Assembly: GCF_020382885.2 (NCBI RefSeq)
Contig: NC_058512.1
Location: forward strand, 1,046,001 to 1,110,000
Direction of reading: 5' to 3'
Length of the DNA: 64,000 bases
DNA from: Scatophagus argus
Taxonomy: Eukaryota > Chordata > Actinopteri > Scatophagidae
Shown here: piece by piece, positions 11,107 through 22,277 of the stretch
Numbering within the stretch: the first letter of the stretch is position 1
How the letters are laid out: each line of letters opens with the position of its first letter
The notes under the pieces: model-generated
What the model was told of the DNA's origin: nothing
The model's input: only the letters and a program-made list of their open reading frames with translations
Database searches by the model: none
Position numbers and translations under genes: made by a program

Positions 11107-11754
11107 ATGCTCGCTGCGTGTTTGGAGTTCCTCGGCTTGGCGCTGTGCCTCGCGGGCTCGCTGCTGGTGATGGTGGCGTGCGGGCTGCCCATGTGGAAGG
11201 TGACCGCGTTCATCGACTCCAACATCGTGGTGGCTCAGACCATCTGGGACGGTCTGTGGATGTCCTGCGTGGTGCAGAGCACCGGCCAGATGCAGTGTAA
11301 AGTCCACGACTCGGTGCTGGCCCTGTCGCAGGACCTGCAGACGGCGCGCGCCCTCACGGTGGTGTCCGCCGTGCTGGGGGTCGTCGCCCTCACCGTGACG
11401 GTGGCCGGGGCGCAGTGCACCAACTGCATCAAGGATGAGGCGGTGAAGGCGAGGGTGGTGCGCGCCGGAGGGCTGATCTACATCATCAGCGGGCTGTTCG
11501 TGCTGGTCCCGCTCTGCTGGATGGCCAACAACATCATCGTGGACTTCCACAACCCGCAGGTGCCGTCGGCCAAGAAGAGGGAGATCGGAGCCGCGATCTA
11601 CATCGGCTGGGCCGCCACCGCGCTGCTGCTGCTCGGCGGGGTCCTGCTGTGCTGCACCTTCTGCAGGGGGGTCCGAGGCGCCTACCCCATCAAATACGCC
11701 CCCACCAAGACGATCACAGCCAACGGGGAGTTTGACAAGAGGCACTACGTGTAA
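11107..11754 (+). CDS. cldn5: Claudin-5-like tight-junction protein
   Basis: Single-exon gene of 215 codons. Claudins are four-pass membrane proteins that seal the paracellular space at tight junctions; claudin-5 is typical of endothelium, including the blood-brain barrier. Numbered from the ATG at 11,107: TM1 about residues 7-27; first extracellular loop with the signature W30, G49-L50-W51, C54 and C64; TM2 about 79-101; TM3 about 118-140; TM4 about 161-183. The tail ends FDKRHYV, a PDZ-binding C-terminus. The block TAFIDSNIVVAQTIWDGLW, followed by MSCVVQSTGQMQCKV and DSVLALSQ, is closest to claudin-5 in my memory of the family. An in-frame ATG at 11,014 would add 31 residues, but it overlaps the TATA-like box and claudins begin just before TM1, so 11,107 is preferred. 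Position beside sept5 in divergent orientation matches human CLDN5/SEPT5. I cannot tell the fish a and b copies apart. Confidence 0.9.
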   Translation: MLAACLEFLGLALCLAGSLLVMVACGLPMWKVTAFIDSNIVVAQTIWDGLWMSCVVQSTGQMQCKVHDSVLALSQDLQTARALTVVSAVLGVVALTVTVAGAQCTNCIKDEAVKARVVRAGGLIYIISGLFVLVPLCWMANNIIVDFHNPQVPSAKKREIGAAIYIGWAATALLLLGGVLLCCTFCRGVRGAYPIKYAPTKTITANGEFDKRHYV

Positions 11755-12182
11755 AGTGAGACTCTGATGTGTGGGGACAAGCCAGAAATGATGCTGTGGT
11801 GCACCGAAGCGGAGCTCAGGAGACACGACGGGCGCCCCGTGGACGTGACCGAGCATGAAACTGTAAAATATGAGCATCTGTCATTGAACTGCATGTACGT
11901 GTTTCATTATCTGTCCGGCAGCAGCAGGTCAGCTGAGCTCCAGCTGGATGTGGGCGCCAACAAACCAACAGCAGTTTGATCAGAGGCTGAAGTTTGTCTT
12001 CTCATCAGGCTGTCAGCGTGCAGGTTGGCTCTGAAATCTGTGGAGCTTCAGTGTAAATAGTTTTTTATTCTCATGTTGTGTTGTGCTTTATGAGACGGCT
12101 TCCCTCAGTGCAGCACAGTGGAGCCCACGCTCATTTATATGTACAGTGTTTGTACTTCCTGTCATTTTTCTAGACTTTTTCT

Positions 12183-12188
12183 AATAAA
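12183..12188 (+). terminator. Claudin polyadenylation signal
   Basis: AATAAA lies 429 bp after the claudin stop, following an AT-rich 3' UTR. Cleavage is expected near 12,205. Confidence 0.7.
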
Positions 12189-12205
12189 GACACTTTAAAC
12201 CGTCT

Positions 12206-12897
12206 ACACTTGTTATTCATGACCCCAATCTTCACATAAATCAGCCTGTTGCCATACGAGCACCAAACGAGGTCAAAGGTCTCCAGAAACACAACAGAAA
12301 ATGTCTTTACACGTGCGCTTGTTTGTATGTGAAATAAAGGAAACAAACAAGCGCCAGATAAAAATCAAAATAATCAGGACTGCGGTTCACACACCCTGAC
12401 CGAGCAGCAAACGAGCGGTCGAACAATGCAGCCGGCGGACTTCATCGCCATCAGCACAATCAGCAGCAGGAAGCCTGGCCCAGATCTGGACCAGTGGAGC
12501 AATCAGTGCCCTCACGAGGGTAAACAAGCACAGCACCCAAACACCGAGACGAGGAGGGAGGGTTTGGTCTCACCGAGTTCAGGAGGGCCTGCACGTCACC
12601 CACAGCTTCGTCCCGCTTCACGCTTCTCAGACGCCACCTGGCTAAAAGACTTTACAGGCCGAGACTTAAGGTTTCACCTCCTTCACTGCATTCTCAGGAC
12701 GTCTGTCACAAATGCCTGGAGAGGAAACAGAAAAAGGGTCACTTGTGTGTTCTGCATCTGAACCCAAACTTAAAAAATAAGAAGCAGCTTCCTTCAGAGG
12801 TTACCTGCTTACTCTACAGAAAGCTCCCTTCTGGCCCTCACACCCAGGCCATCAAACCAACAAAGAAATCAGACACTAAAAGTACTTTCATTGTGTT
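12206..12897. other. Intergenic, between the convergent claudin and acads 3' ends
   Basis: No recognisable gene. The 111-codon open frame at 12,426-12,761 has no family resemblance or promoter context and is not called. Confidence 0.5.
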
Positions 12898-13849
12898 TTT
12901 ATTGTCATCTGCACACAATAAATTACAGTAAAATATGTACAAAATATTGAGGCACGAGAGGTCCGAGAGATCCGACACAAACAAAGAAACAGAATGTGTT
13001 TCATTCCAGCCGGTCAGTGTTTTCAAACCCAAACTGCTTTGACTTTCTTTAGATTTTATTTATATTATTATAAACTGTCATCCAGAGCATCACCTGAGTG
13101 TCACTGTGTGTGCGTACGTTTAGTTAACGAGTGTGGAACCATGTGTGAAGCTGAAGTGGGTCAGGACCAGTGAAGGCACAGCGTCGCCCTCTGCTGGTCA
13201 AACAAACGGAAGACTGGGAGACAGTCAGGACAAACAGATCATAAAGGCTCAATTCACTCAAAACACGGTGTGTTGACAAGGTAACGCTCCTGTCGCTCTG
13301 TCATGTTCTGATGAAGATAAACTAATGCTGAACTGCTGATGTTGTTGTTACTTTACCATCACAAAACAAATCGTCTTCCTTCCACGACTTCTACACAGAT
13401 TATTGGGCGTTTAAACAGCTCAGATGTTCAGCGGAACTCCAGGTGTGCAGGTTAAAGCCTCTAGAGGGCGCTGTGCGACGTCTGCCCACCAGTCTCGTTT
13501 CTGTCTTCTGTTTCTACTTACGAACCAGAACAATTTGGTTAAACGTCACCTCTAAACATCAGCTTTCGATACATTAATCAGCTGGCTCTTTGACACGTTG
13601 GCCGTCAGCAGAGGTGTCACAGGTAAAATGACCCTTTAAACTGGCAGCACGCCGACGTCCTCTTAAGGCAGCGGAGTTCGAGGTTATTTATCTTACAGTG
13701 TAGAAGACAAATGGAGGTAAACGAAGCCATAAAAATCACGTGAATCACTTATGGAGTTCTGAATTGTCTCATATTAAAGTCCTTATTTTCTGATGTGAAT
13801 CCGATTCCAGATCTGTGATCATACGTCCATACTGTACCAATCAGCGAGT
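12898..13849 (-). other. acads: Probable acads 3' UTR and downstream
   Basis: Non-coding on both strands. Reverse-strand AATAAA signals occur at 12,898-12,903 and 13,055-13,060 (plus-strand tttatt). Either could end the acads transcript, so the UTR length is unsettled. Confidence 0.4.
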
Positions 13850-16800
13850 CTATGACTGGTATTCCTTCAGTACCTGACTGGCAATAACCAGCCTCTGGAT
13901 CTCACTGGTGCCCTCGTAGATCTCCGTGATGCGAGCGTCGCGGTAGTGCCGCTCGGCCGGCATGTCCGACACGTAACCCATCCCGCCCAGAACCTGGATC
14001 GCCTGGCGTGAGGTGCAAACAGAGGAAATGAAAGAAGTCGTCATGAAAGTTTCTTCCGTTTGTCTTCTGTTTGTCGTCGGTTTCTTACCTGATGGGAGCA
14101 GTACGTGGCGGCTTCAGACGCTGCTAGTTTGGCCATGGCGGCTTCCTGCAGGAAAACACAGGCGGTTAGTGAACGTCACGCAGCGAAAAATGGCAGCGTA
14201 TTTCAGTCAGGGGCGGGCGAGCACCTTGGTGAAGGGTTTCTTTGAGTCTCGGAGAAGCGCAGCCTTCCAGGTGAGCAGGCGGGCGCCCTCTATCGCCACA
14301 GCCATGTCGGCCAGTTTGAACTGAACAACGGGAAAAATACTCAAAGTCACTCACGACATTCAGGAAGCTCAGCAGGATGTTTGTCATCAGACGCCACCTG
14401 CTGAGTCCTCAGAAAAACGAGCTCCTGACGGAAAATTCAACACATCCTCGAAACCTGTAACAGCTTTGGTGCACGACTTGCTGACTTCATACAGACTGAA
14501 ATACGGTGGATAAAAGTAAAGTTAGGTTGATGGTCAGAAACGTTAATTTACTTATTGCATATTAAGCTTTTGCTCACATGTAATTTTAGGTTGTGATCGT
14601 TCTGTCTATGCAGAGTCATCCAAGTATGTAATAACGTCCCAGTGTCTCCACGTCTCAGACACGTCCACAGCCACAGTGACGTGTGACTGATCCCAGGTCA
14701 GGTTACCTGTATGGCCTGCAGCTTGCTGATGGGGGCTCCGAATGCGCTGCGTTTGTGTGCGTAGTCTGCAGCACAGTCCAGGGACGCCTGAGCGATACCC
14801 AGTGCCTGAGAGGCGATGCCGATGCGTCCGCTGTCAAGGGTTTGCTGAGTGAGGCAGAGAAACAGAAAGTTAAACCAAGACTTCAGTCCTCTGCAGCAGA
14901 AATCGAGCTGTCAGTTTCTTGCTGAACGTACCATGGCGATCTTGAATCCGGCACCGCGAGGGCCCAGCATGCTGGCCAGCGGGACCCTGCAGTCCTCCAG
15001 GATGATGTTAGCAGTGGACGAGGCTCTGATGCCCAGCTTATCTTCCTTCTTCCCCAGAGAAAGCCCTGGGTGTGGCATGGGGACCAGGAAGGCACTGATA
15101 CCCTGCAGGCAAGAAGCAGGGAACAGGAAGCACAAAAGTGAGGGAGGTTGGAAGAGTCCACTCTGATTCTGTACGAGGTGAGCACTGAAAACCTGCGCCA
15201 TGCCTTGTGTTTGAGCTTCCTGTCTGTGGTGGCGAACACGACGGTGGCTGAGGCGTCCCAGCTGTTGGTGATCCAGGCTTTGGTTCCGTTCAGCACCCAC
15301 TCATCCCCCTCCTGACGCGCTGTGGTGGAGGCTGCGCCCGCATCGCTGCCATTACCTGCAAACCAGAGGAACAGGTGTGGATTCACACCAGGTTCAGCTG
15401 GGTGGAGCCGCATCTAAGAGCCTGCAGGGCTTTGTTATCACAACCAAAACTTTCAGCTTATCAGCTTTAATATCTGCTGTTTCGATCCAAAATGAACAGT
15501 ACACCTGAAAATTACCAACAGCGTGGAGGTGAGTGGATAACGACTGAATTTCCAGTTTTGGGTGAACTGCTCCTTTAAAGCAGATTTAACGTAGGTTGGT
15601 TTTGTATTCATTCAGGTACTTGACGATAACTGCTGCTCTTCTCCAACTTTGTTTACTGTCGTACAAACAACACTTTGAACACATCACGCCTCGATAACGA
15701 ATCGACAGGCTTCAGAGACGTGCACAGACGCGTGCCAGACATCGCCACGGTTACCTGGCTCGCTGAGGGCGAAACAGCCCACCTTCTCTCCGCTGGTGAA
15801 CGGCGTGATCCACTGCTGTTTTTGTTCTTCTGTGCCAAACTTCAGGACTGGTCCAATGTAGAGAGACTGAGACACCAGAACAGGTGAATACCACATATAT
15901 GATACCACACCTGTTATATTCACACACGTGCTGACGGGCTGCACTCACGTTGTTAACGGAGACCACGACTCCAGTGCTGGCGCAGCCTCTGCTGATTTCC
16001 TCCATCGCCACAGAGTACGCCAGATAGTCCATCCCAGCTCCACCCAGCTCCTCGGGTACCTCCATGGCCATCACCCCCATCGCCCCCAGCTCCTGAATCT
16101 GGAAAGATAGTCGTGCGTTTGACTCCTTAAACTGTTAATCACTGATTTTCTGGCCAGCTGGGGGCCTGTTCAACCATCTCGCTGGCTCCTTTCTTGGCCT
16201 GCTGAACACTGGATCGCAACAATAAAAATGGGATCAAATGTCAGCTCATGAGTCCCTTTCAAAGCATCCCGTTGTGCAGCTCTGTGCGAGTACCTGTTTG
16301 GCAGGGTAAGAATGCTCTTTGTCTAGTTTGCCAGCGATGGGGATCAGTTCCCTGTCGGCGTAGTCTCTGCAGGTCTGTCGCAGAATCTGATGGGTCTCTG
16401 GCAGCTCCGCCAGCTGAGTCAGACTTCGACAACCACTGAGACACAAGCCAAGAGCTGAGGGACAGAGACACGGAGAGATTTCAATACGTGGCACCATGGG
16501 CGACTATGTTAGGCAGGGGTCCAGACCCAAATATCCTAACAACAATTAGATGGACTGTCGTTTTATACATTATATGAATATATCTGATTTAATAAAACAC
16601 AACCTGGGACCAAAGTAAAGTTTTGAATGCAGTACGTATACCTGTAATGGAGTATTTTCAGAGTGTGGTGTTAATATTTTTACTTGAGTCTGAATAATGT
16701 TTCCACCACAGTCATCAAGTTGTTTAGCGCGGTTATTAGCTGTACTTCCCTGCGGTCATTGTGTTCCGCTGCTGCTCCCGGTCAGTGAAGGCAGCACCAG

Positions 16801-17353
16801 CTCGTAAGCTTTACGTTATTTAGGTGAAAGGTTAACCTCACCATCAGTCACCTTCGTCCCAGTCTGAGAAGCTAAATAATAAAACCGAAACCCTCGAGGA
16901 AACAAGCAAAGCTGCTGAACTGTTCGGCAACAAGTTGAGTTATTTCTCTTCACTGAAAAAGTCTGTTTTAAGCGACTGATTCCGGCTAACCGGCTAACTT
17001 GAAACCCCATTTAGCCGAGAAGCTAACTGTCCGAAGCAGGTTTACCGCTTTGTGTTTGTTATCCGCCGTTTCTCGTGTCGCTGAACTGCGTTGTCAGAGC
17101 TGTCAACATTTAAGTCTTTGCTGCCAGTTACGGTGTCGCATGATGAACTGAGACAGGTCAGTTTCAGGTCAGGTACTGGTTACGTAGCAAGCTAACTGCA
17201 ACAAGCTAACTGGCTTTGCTGTAGCTTTACGATATTTCCAATGCCTGCACACACAACACATTTAATCAAAGTCTGAATTGTCTTCCATGGCCAAGCAGTG
17301 TCTCCTTTTTTCTTAATGAACCCACCTCTCCTTGCTTTGAAAAGCGCAGCCAT
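13850..17353 (-). CDS. acads: Short-chain acyl-CoA dehydrogenase, complete, 10 exons
   Basis: Mitochondrial flavoenzyme for the first dehydrogenation of C4-C6 acyl-CoAs in beta-oxidation, passing electrons from FAD to ETF. Coding exons, in transcript order: 17353-17326, 16454-16294, 16098-15949, 15866-15755, 15355-15204, 15102-14932, 14844-14707, 14320-14225, 14145-14089, 14002-13850. They sum to 1,218 nt, 405 aa (human about 412), with all phases agreeing. The N-terminus [17 protein letters not shown] is basic and hydrophobic, as for a mitochondrial presequence. Family marks: [41 protein letters not shown] and [10 protein letters not shown] near the C-terminus, where Glu385 is the expected catalytic base. 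Intron 5 starts GC instead of GT. The gene is convergent with the claudin and in tandem with crybb1. Confidence 0.95.
15479..15581 (-). mobile_element. Teleost dispersed repeat in acads intron 4
   Basis: On the minus strand this reads 'ggagcagttcacccaaaact', 'ggaaattcagtcgttatcca', 'ctcacctccacgctg' and so on. It closely follows a very common percomorph repeat (agttcacccaaaaatgaaaattcagtcattatctactcac) known to me from memory. It is a truncated copy with no coding capacity. Confidence 0.55.
16623..16709 (+). mobile_element. End fragment of the teleost 'aagtactt' repeat in acads intron 1
   Basis: The stretch with 'cctgtaatggagtattttca', 'gtgtggtgttaatattttta' and 'cttgagtctgaataatgttt ccacca' follows the distal end of the repeat family also seen at 5,708, 6,511 and 26,110. 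Confidence 0.5.
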
Positions 17354-18146
17354 GTTTCCTCCTCTCAGTGTGATGTTCAATCGCTCAGTGAGTGTTTTTG
17401 TAATCAGGCGTGCTGTTGCCTTTACGTGCTGTGGGAATTATGACAATTACGAAGCAGCGTCCTCCGAGGCCATCAGACGAAGATATAAAGAAGTTGAGTG
17501 TTTTACTGATCAATGCCTAATGGATTATATATATGTTAATGATCAAATCAGGTGAATCTTCTCCATTTCATTCCATTCCATTCAGTTTACGTCCCTTAAG
17601 CCGTTAGTGCGTCCTGTGTTGCTGTTTGGTGTTCGGTTTGCCTAAACACAAACGTGAAGTCATTTTCAAAATTGGTCAAACCATCAAAAATTAGTTTTCC
17701 TGTCACACGCCATTTAGTCTTTGGACAAATATGGTAGAAAATATCTTTGAGTAAGCAACGAAAGTGTATAAAACTTCAGACCTTTGCTTTTTGCGACCTT
17801 TCAGTTAAAGAAAGTAGCAAAGAACGAGACTTTTTGATTATAAGCCTAAACCACGAGTCACTGTGTAATAATTTTAGCTAAAAATGTCCCACAAAAATAA
17901 TTTTGTCATACCAAAGAAAATTAAAAACAGCCTGCACAGCTTGCAGTCTACAACAGCCACACTTCAGGTCCCTCAGGTGTGATCTCAGGTCTGCATTTGG
18001 AGACGAAAATAAATAAAAACACATTAAGGTCATAATAAACCACCTTCACACCATTAATCCCCGTACAGATAATATCCAAACATTATTTTTCTGTGGAAAG
18101 AATAAAGGTATTCCAGCCAGGGAGGTTTCAGGTTTTTCACAACATG
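17354..18146. other. Intergenic, acads 5' flank to crybb1 3' end
   Basis: The first 200 bp upstream of the acads start (17,354-17,560) would hold its TATA-less promoter; no strong motif stands out. The remainder is AT-rich and featureless. Confidence 0.45.
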
Positions 18147-18152
18147 TTTATT
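18147..18152 (-). terminator. crybb1: crybb1 polyadenylation signal
   Basis: Plus-strand tttatt, i.e. AATAAA on the coding strand, about 185 bp after the crybb1 stop. Confidence 0.6.
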
Positions 18153-18336
18153 TTTTAGCACCATAAAAAGTCAGTTAAGGTTGTCCCGTGTATCTGCTCT
18201 CATTCTGTCTTTCCTTCGGGATGGAGCGATGATGGTGGAGATTTAGGAAAGGACTGGAGACTGGGGGCGTTTGGAGAAATAAAAAGCTGAGAGGGCTGCG
18301 TGGCTACGGCAGCACCAGGCGGTCAGCAGGTGTCGT

Positions 18337-20981
18337 TCACTTGCTGGCGGAGGTGAAGGTGAAGCATCCTCTCTGGTGGAACTGCATGTCCCTGATACGA
18401 CGCATGGACTGGATCTGGGGCTGGAAGGCGCAGAAGTCGTTGTAGTGTCTGTAGTCACCGCACTCAAACAGGTACTGGTAGCCTCTGTATCCAGGGTACT
18501 GGTAACCCACCCACCTGAGAGACACGTGGGGAAGGTGAGCAGAGTTAAGGCCACTTTGAATCCCATAGTCTGTAAGAGTCTCTCTGTACTGGCTCTGTTG
18601 ACATTATGTTTACGTGCTGGTATCAGCGAGTATTCCTGTAAACTTTATCACGTCATTACTGTGTTCTTTTCACATTATAGGATTTCTGAATACTTTGAAT
18701 ACATGGTTTTCATTAAGGAGCTTCCAGGTCCCAGGAGGTTTAGTGGTCACTGAGGAAGTTCTAAGGAAGATTGAGGATGTTGTCGGGGCTTCCTAAAGAG
18801 ATGCTAGTGGCTCCAAGAATCAGTTCTAGTATTCCCTATGAAGGTTCTAGAAGTTCAGGAGGTGTCATGGTCATCTCCTGGACCTTAAAGAGGTTCTAGT
18901 GGCCACTGAGGAGGTCTCAGGGATCCCTCAGAGGAGGGTTAACCCTCTAGTGGTATTTTAGGAGACTCTGACAGTCAGTAAGGGTTCCAGGTCTCACTGA
19001 GGGCTTTCTGGAGGTTACACAGGGTTCTTTAAAGAAGTTATGGTGGTCACTGAGGAGGCTCTAGAGCTGCCCTGGAGGCTCCAGCCTGAGTGAGTCAGTG
19101 TGTATTTCACTGTGAGACTTGGACAACATAGAAATGTGAAGAAACAGTGCAGGCTAAAAATACATATTTGTTGACAAAGTGAACAGCAGGCGGTCAGCTT
19201 CGGACCTTGTGATGACGTGTCATGCTGCGTTTTATGAACAGCTGCATTGTAGTGTAACTCTGGAGGCTTCCTGTGAAGCTGCGTCCAAAACAACATTTAC
19301 AATACGGAGCCTCCACTTGGTGTATGTTTCTCATGGTTTGTGTGCACTCACGCTCCTCCTGGCACCCTCACGCTGCCCACTCTGTCACAGAAGCCATGCG
19401 CCCACAGGGTGGGCACATCGTCCTCCTGGATCTCCATCTTGTTGCCCTTGAAGTCAGAGAGCTCGTACAGGCAGATCTTGTGCTCCATGCTGTCCTGCAG
19501 GGGGAAAAGTGTGTGTTCCATCAGCTACATGTGAGTGACTTCCACTCCTGTTTTTGTGCGATGGCTGGCAGCAACATCACATTTAATGTTAATGACATTT
19601 CACGATCCAGTGACTTTTCTTCTAGCGCCACCATCAGGTCAAACTTAAAACTTCAGCTCATGAATGAATGAAGGCTTCCTGTCAGCCTCAGTCACATAAG
19701 GCGACTTTAAAGTGTCCTTGAAAGGCCACCGTACACAGGTTGAATCTTTGCTGTGTTCAAACCAAACATTTTTGGATCTAAGAACAGTAAAGTTGTCTCT
19801 AGAGTCTAAACAGTGAGCCCACACAGAAAGTTAATCAGGAACTATCAGGCCTGGTCAGGAAGATATTTGAACATCCCACCTGGGCTCTAAGAAACTGTAA
19901 TGGGCAAAATCTCATGATATTTTAAAAAAGTTTGTGTTTGTTTTGTATAATCACTCTTGCCGTCCGCCTCTCCTCATGCATGCGTACGGTCTCGTGTGGC
20001 TGTTAAACGCACCATGCGGATGGGCCTGAGGGACATGAGGCAGTCGCTGCGGTAGGAGTTGCTCCAGGTATCCCAGCGAGGATACTCTCCCTTCTCCAGG
20101 ATGAACATCTCCCCACGGAAGTTAGTCTGCTCAAAGGCAACAAAGCTGGAGAGGGGGGTCCGCCAGGCACAGAGGGGGCACAAGATGGGAGAGGACAGGA
20201 GAGAGGAATTAGAAGGTGAGCGAGTGGGAGGAGTCCGTCTGCGGCTGCTTGAATCAGGTCTGTGTGTCCACTTACGGGCCGCACTCCACAATGATACTAC
20301 GCACTCTGTCCATGCCACGGTCACACACGTTCATACACTCATTCTGGACCTCGATCATCCTGCCCTGGAAGTTCTCCTGGTCGAACAGCATGATCTGCAC
20401 AGAGGAGATGTCACGTCAGATCACGTCCCAGCGGATGTCACTAACAAGCTAAAGGCTCCCAGGGTCAAACACCAACAGAACGAGGACAATAAGTGTGTTT
20501 GGGCTCGACAGAGAAAGTATTGTCCTTTTCACGCTGCTGTTCATTCTACTTTTCACTCCACTGCATGAGTGTGGCAGCTGCAGGTGTACTGGGTATGTTA
20601 AAGTATGTAAGCTGGTGTCATGTTAGCTTCCTGTTAGCTCTTTAAATACAAACAGCTTTAAACTAGATGAATAAATTAAAATAAAAGAAAACTAATTCAC
20701 GCAGTATCAAGCAATGAAGACCTGGACCTCAGCACAGTGTGGCATCTAAAGAACCACTTTAAACTTGTCAGTGGCTCAGAGTGGTTTTCTTCAGGGGAAA
20801 CTGACCCTTTTAACAAAAGATTGTGTTTCTGCTCATGTGTAACGCTGCAGTGACTCACTCTGTAGGATCCCATGCCAGGCTCGCCGGTCTTGGTGGCCTT
20901 GCTGGAGGCAGCTGGGGCTGGGGCTCCCTTGTCCTTGGCATCGGTGCCCTGGCTGGAGGCGGACTTGGCAGTCTGAGACAT
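18337..20981 (-). CDS. crybb1: Beta-B1 crystallin, complete
   Basis: Structural lens protein of the beta/gamma-crystallin family. Coding exons, in transcript order: 20981-20859, 20394-20276, 20145-20013, 19494-19352, 18514-18337, total 696 nt, 231 aa, all phases consistent. Residues 1-41 are a flexible, Ala/Pro/Lys-rich N-terminal arm typical of beta-B1. Then comes one Greek-key motif per exon: about 42-81 ([12 protein letters not shown]), 82-125 ([19 protein letters not shown]), 126-173 ([16 protein letters not shown]) and 174 onwards ([17 protein letters not shown]), followed by a short C-terminal arm ending TFTSASK. A spliced 5' non-coding exon lies at about 21,350-21,398. Mammalian beta-B1 is about 20 residues longer, mainly in the N-terminal arm. 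The head-to-head partner cryba4 confirms orthology to the CRYBB1/CRYBA4 pair. Confidence 0.95.
18718..19085 (+). repeat. Degenerate minisatellite in crybb1 intron 4
   Basis: Diverged tandem copies of a unit of roughly 20-30 nt like 'aggttctagtggtcactgag' fill this stretch. The clearest copies are near 18,738 (tagtggtcactgaggaag), 18,893 (ttctagtggccactgaggag) and 19,039 (tatggtggtcactgaggagg). The copies between them are worn. Confidence 0.65.
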
Positions 20982-21349
20982 GGTGAGGGGCTTCAGGAGA
21001 GTCTGGGTGAGAGATGGAGGAAGACAAGGGGATGAACAGAAATAGAGGTGTAAACGGAAGTGACAGGGTGACAGAGGAGACAGTGAGAGGGACGGAGGAG
21101 TGAATGTGGCCCCGTCGAGGTGTTGACACTGTCACAGGGGTGGTAGGTAGGAATGTTTTTGGACTAAAGCACAAGTCTGCTGCTTATGTGGGAGGCTCAT
21201 TTGGGCTTCTGTTTGGGCCTTTGGCCGGGCTGAGGGTGGTAAGCCTGGGTGTGGTGGGCAGGGAGTGGGCCCTGGCTCTGGGTGTGTGGTTGTGCCCCTG
21301 CACGGTGGTGGATGTTCTGGTGCGTATGTCTGCGTCCGTGTGTCCTTAC

Positions 21350-21430
21350 CTGCGTTAGTTTAGCTTGCAGTGCCGTGTGAGGGAGGCTGGCTCGTGCTGG
21401 TCCCCTCAACCCTCGACCCAAGCTTTTATA
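21350..21430 (-). promoter_or_regulatory. crybb1: crybb1 TATA box and non-coding first exon
   Basis: A strong TATA box (tataaaag on the minus strand, 21,430-21,423) predicts initiation near 21,398. The untranslated first exon ends at 21,350 with CAG|gtaagg. It splices to an acceptor (cacccag) ahead of 21,002, placing 21 nt of leader before the ATG at 20,981. A TATA box plus a short non-coding first exon is the usual crystallin layout. Confidence 0.75.
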
Positions 21431-22164
21431 CTCTGGCAAAGGCCAAACGTAGAGGCTCACAGCACAATAGAAAGCCTCTCGTCATCACAGTTGGCCCGCG
21501 CCAAAGCCACCGGGTCATCGCATAGCCTGGAAACACCGCCGGCCCCTCTGGCTTGCCTGTAAGCATTTTACCATGAAAGGAAACCACTGAGCAGGGCATT
21601 TTTGTCATGTGTTGGGGTGGCAGGGCTGGAAGCTGTAGTTGCATGTAGAGAGGAGGAATGCAAAGGTCCAGAGGGCACAAAGAGGTAATCCCTCCTCTCT
21701 GTCACACACAGAAATACATGAACGCCAAGACTCGCTGACACTTTCACCCGAACCGCATCACTTCGTGGTTTTGAGGAGCCACACGGAGGAGTAAAATCCA
21801 GAAGACAATCAACAAACCCGCTTTGTTTTTACTCTGTAAACTTAACTGTGTTTGGTGCAGACCTGCAGGCGGGAAGCGGTTGGCCTAACAAACAGCCAGC
21901 CAGTTCAAAGGTAATAAAATAAAGCTAAAAGCTCCTGCAAAAGCCAGAAAGTAGCAGAGAAATTCAGTAGCGGGTGGTGCTGTAGGTTTAGTGACGTAGC
22001 TAAACACACGGCTGGTTGATGCACTGTTGGCAGTCACGAGTTTATAGCAACATAAACATGAATCCATGATTAATCACAGCTCCACCCTGTCGGCGAGGAT
22101 CCCCCTGCACTGGTCTGGCGGTGAAAAAAGGTTTTTATCAATGATGATGTCAGTGATAATTCTT

Positions 22165-22277
22165 GGATTACAGCTGGATTAGAGGTGGATTATATCACCT
22201 CAACTGTGATTATTCCCACGATGGAAGCAGGATTATGTTATGTTTGGTGTGTGTGCAGATTAGGTGTGAACTAATCC
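22165..22277 (+). promoter_or_regulatory. Cluster of OTX/PITX-type GGATTA motifs
   Basis: GGATTA occurs at 22,165-22,170, 22,176-22,181 and 22,187-22,192, start to start exactly 11 bp (about one helical turn). It occurs again at 22,230-22,235, and as TAATCC at 22,272-22,277. GGATTA/TAATCC is the core site of bicoid-class homeodomain proteins (OTX2, CRX, PITX), which act in eye development. The function here is inferred. Confidence 0.45.

Noticed and set aside
11086-11877. 263-codon open frame antisense to the claudin gene, longer than the claudin frame itself
   Set aside because: It is the GC-rich shadow of the claudin coding strand: His/Gln/Arg-rich low-complexity translation, no family resemblance, while the sense frame has the full claudin signature.
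12426-12761. 111-codon open frame between the claudin and acads
   Set aside because: No family resemblance and no transcription signals; lies between two convergent 3' ends.
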